This document shows, piece after piece, positions 61,726 through 64,000 of a stretch of DNA of 64,000 bases; the first letter of the stretch is position 1; every line of letters starts with the position of its first letter. The DNA is taken from NCBI GenBank assembly GCA_947166105.1, contig CAMVCZ010000012.1, positions 1-64,000 on the forward strand. The letters are read 5' to 3'. This stretch comes from an uncultured Bacteroidales bacterium (lineage in GTDB: Bacteria > Bacteroidota > Bacteroidia > Bacteroidales > F082). The position numbers were made by a program, and so were the translations under genes. A model generated the notes under the pieces. It did not search any database. It was not told the origin of the DNA and worked only from the letters and a program-made list of their open reading frames with translations.

Positions 61726-64000
61726 ATGAAACACATTCCAACCTTAACCCTTATGCTAATGCTTTCAATGGCAGGCATAGCCCAGACCCACACTTTGAGC
61801 GGCACGGTCTGCGACGAACAAGGAACCTTGCCCTTCGCCACCGTTATGGTATGGCAAGGCAACGACACGGTGAAAGCCACTTACGGCATCACCGACAAGC
61901 AAGGCGACTTCGCCCTACACGGCCTAAAAGAAGGCCAATACAAAGGCTTGGTGAAATTCACCGGCTTTGCGCATCTGCCTTTCTCGGTCAATCTCGACAA
62001 GGACGTGCGTCTTGACACGCTGCGCCTCAAGCCCGATGTGAAAATGCTGAATGAGGTGCAAGTAACCGCCTCAAAGGTCTTTGAGGACAAGTTCGACAAA
62101 TTGAAAATGAACATCAGCGAACTGAAACTGCCGCCTGCGGCCACCTATATTGACGCGCTGCGCGAAATCCCCGGCTCGTTCTACAAGGTGAGCGAAAACA
62201 CACTGACCGTCTTGAACAAGCCTGTGCTCGTGTTGCTCAACGGCAGGCCGCTTCGCGTTTTGTTCAGCCAAATCACCGATATGCTGCAAGGCGAAAAGGC
62301 CGAGGACATCGCTGAGGTGGAAATTATGTACGAAACCCCGCCACGCTTCGCGGGCGAGTGGGATGGCCCTGTGGTGAACATCATCACGAAAAAGAACTTG
62401 GCCACGGGTTTCTACGGCAGCGTTTCAGGCGACCTGCAACTGCGCAAACGCCTTGGTGCGAGGTCGTCGCTCAATCTTAATTTCAGAACCTTGAAAACCA
62501 ACACCTATCTGTATCTGTCGCAAAACTACAATCTGAGGGAGTATTCCTATCGCTATTGGCAGTATCGAGAGAGCGGCGATACGCTGATGCGGCGCGAGGT
62601 AAACCATACCAGCAATATGAACTCCTATTATTTGAACACGGGCACAGGCGTCCAGTTTGACGACAACAACTCTTTGGACATCAACTTCTCGGGAGACCTC
62701 GATTTCGACCACGACAACATCGATGAGCATATCCTCGACCGAGGAACGGCCATCCATTCTACCGACACGGCGCGGAACGACTCGCGTTCCTATTGGGGCG
62801 ACATCTACTACAAGCACAACTTCAACGACCCCAAGCATTACATCACCGTGGATGCCAACTTGAGCCGCAACCTCAATGAGTCGGGCAACCTGCGCCAATA
62901 CAACTATTTGCTTGATTCGGTGACTTACAACCGTGATGCTTCGCCCTATTCCGGTTGGCTTTTCTCGACCCGCGCCGACTATACCCGTGAATGGGACAAA
63001 ATCCGAATCCAATCTGGTCTCTCTTACCACTATTCCGATTTGGAAAATGATTTCAGTTATGAAAATCTCATTGACGGCACTTGGCAACCTGACACTTTGG
63101 TAACCAACGATTTCAATTACAAGGAGAACGCCTTCATGGGCTATTTCATTTTTGACCATCAGGTGAGCGAGAAGTTCAGTTATGCCGTCACGCTTACCGA
63201 CTCGTATGTGCGCACTTTGGGCATTTCGGAAACCACAGGAATCAAGACGCCATACAACTACAACGTCTTTCGTCCCAATTTCACCATGCGATTCAAACCC
63301 CATGAGGACCATTATTTCACCTTCAACTACAGTCGCAACTATGGGAAGCCCAATTTCACTTATCTGAATCCCTTCCGCAAGTACGAAAGTCCTGTATATT
63401 ATGTGGAGGGCAACCCCAACCTGAAACACTCCACACAGAACAATGTAACATTCAAATACCGCTATCGTTATTGGTTGAACTTTGCTGTTGCGTATGGTCA
63501 TGATGAGGACTATGTGCTACAGGTGCCGCAATTGGATGCTGACGGCGCCATCATCGGCTACACTTACGGCAATTTCGGCAAGAGAGACGAATTGTTGTTC
63601 ATTCTGAATATGTCGAAAAGGTTCTTCGACAACCGGTTGAACATAGGTTTATTTGGTCAGGCGAAATATGAGAATTACAACAGCAGCGATGCTCTCGACT
63701 ACCGCAATTCATTGTGGAGTTACTTTGCGAATCTTGATTTCTCGTATGTGCTCATCAAGAAATACGATGTGGAATTGGGTGGCTATGCTTTGTATTATTC
63801 TTCGCATCTCAGTGGCTATGCCAAGACACAAGGTCATCCCAAAATGGGCCTACACCTTTCGGCGAGGTTCTTAGACGGCAACCTGCAAACCACGCTTAGC
63901 GTGAACGATGTGTTCAACACCGATGTGGGTAACCGTGAAAGCCTGCTGGATGGCATCATCTCGAAGAGCGATAATATCATTGATGCGCGTTATATCCGCT
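61726..64000 (+). CDS. TonB-dependent-receptor-like outer-membrane beta-barrel protein, cut by the window end
   Basis: The frame is open from ATG 61726 to the window end (758 codons). Signal peptide (LTLMLMLSMAGIAQ), a carboxypeptidase-regulatory-like domain (THTLSGTVCDEQGTLPFATVMVW to LDTLRLKPDV, about 20-105), a plug-like domain (LNEVQVTASKVFEDKFD to VVNIITKKN) and then an outer-membrane barrel of the OMP_b-brl_3 type. No TonB box or SusD partner is visible in the window. It follows the TPR/HTH regulator and shares its promoter motif, so it is probably the regulator's target. Substrate unknown. Confidence 0.85.
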   Translation, partial: MKHIPTLTLMLMLSMAGIAQTHTLSGTVCDEQGTLPFATVMVWQGNDTVKATYGITDKQGDFALHGLKEGQYKGLVKFTGFAHLPFSVNLDKDVRLDTLRLKPDVKMLNEVQVTASKVFEDKFDKLKMNISELKLPPAATYIDALREIPGSFYKVSENTLTVLNKPVLVLLNGRPLRVLFSQITDMLQGEKAEDIAEVEIMYETPPRFAGEWDGPVVNIITKKNLATGFYGSVSGDLQLRKRLGARSSLNLNFRTLKTNTYLYLSQNYNLREYSYRYWQYRESGDTLMRREVNHTSNMNSYYLNTGTGVQFDDNNSLDINFSGDLDFDHDNIDEHILDRGTAIHSTDTARNDSRSYWGDIYYKHNFNDPKHYITVDANLSRNLNESGNLRQYNYLLDSVTYNRDASPYSGWLFSTRADYTREWDKIRIQSGLSYHYSDLENDFSYENLIDGTWQPDTLVTNDFNYKENAFMGYFIFDHQVSEKFSYAVTLTDSYVRTLGISETTGIKTPYNYNVFRPNFTMRFKPHEDHYFTFNYSRNYGKPNFTYLNPFRKYESPVYYVEGNPNLKHSTQNNVTFKYRYRYWLNFAVAYGHDEDYVLQVPQLDADGAIIGYTYGNFGKRDELLFILNMSKRFFDNRLNIGLFGQAKYENYNSSDALDYRNSLWSYFANLDFSYVLIKKYDVELGGYALYYSSHLSGYAKTQGHPKMGLHLSARFLDGNLQTTLSVNDVFNTDVGNRESLLDGIISKSDNIIDARYIR

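Noticed and set aside
1-64000. tRNA or rRNA genes
   Set aside because: The intergenic gaps were read for cloverleaf-like arms with CCA-adjacent ends and for rRNA conserved stretches; none was found.

Overview
The window is chromosomal DNA of a member of the Bacteroidota, most probably the order Bacteroidales. Almost every gene start is preceded by the Bacteroidota -7 promoter box TAnnTTTG, with no Shine-Dalgarno purine tract. Several secreted proteins carry a type IX secretion (T9SS) C-terminal sorting domain, and TonB-dependent receptors, DUF4369/TlpA lipoproteins and a clustered mreBCD are present. I see no rRNA, tRNA, CRISPR array, insertion sequence or integrase gene.

Layout. 1-1680: the tail of an AraC regulator, a GNAT acetyltransferase and a zeta-toxin-like pair. 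1724-6609: a putative zinc-uptake locus (small His/Cys protein, ZnuD-like receptor, convergent ZIP transporter), a MATE exporter and a tiny lipoprotein. 6646-9576: a stand-alone MmeI-type restriction-modification protein. 9632-12633: a radical-SAM gene with a small winged-helix partner, then an oxidative-stress operon (OhrR, ferritin, glutathione peroxidase) behind two palindromic operators. 12685-21878: a GH20 hexosaminidase and a tripartite RND efflux operon with a Fic gene inside it. 21939-28166: a Porphyromonas-type peptidylarginine deiminase with a T9SS tail, a ParDE pair, an arginase-fold protein that has lost metal ligands next to a deoxyhypusine-synthase-like enzyme, and an Rpn-like nuclease. 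28201-36377: topA, cysQ with an in-frame palindromic insertion, and a membrane-anchored TPR/HTH regulator followed by two secreted proteins. 36410-40087: an AAA ATPase/nuclease gene preceded by a 33-bp repeat array, an orphan antitoxin with a collapsed toxin, a lipocalin-like lipoprotein and an XRE regulator with a long structured leader. 40193-50826: two TlpA-like lipoproteins, mreBCD, purH, recJ and radA. 50827-55934: a small island between radA and ssb. 55940-64000: ssb, a CYTH protein, a lamin-tail surface protein, a second TPR/HTH regulator and the start of a TonB-type outer-membrane protein.

The most unusual region is the radA-ssb island. It has three cargo modules: an AAA ATPase with a DUF234-like tail, an AAA ATPase with a DUF4143-like tail, and an ABC transporter pair. 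Each is followed by another in-frame, slightly different copy of the last codons of radA, and two outer copies carry the same hairpin element. This looks like repeated integration or allelic capture at the 3' end of radA, although no recombinase is encoded here.

A second recurring design is a membrane TPR protein with a C-terminal HTH whose promoter shares a short motif with the promoter of the next surface-protein gene. It occurs twice, with different motifs (ATCCGCACCA at 31471/33305 and paired TTTGTAA at 59738/61618). Several dispersed palindromic repeats sit in leaders and intergenic gaps, and two have entered coding sequences without breaking the frame.
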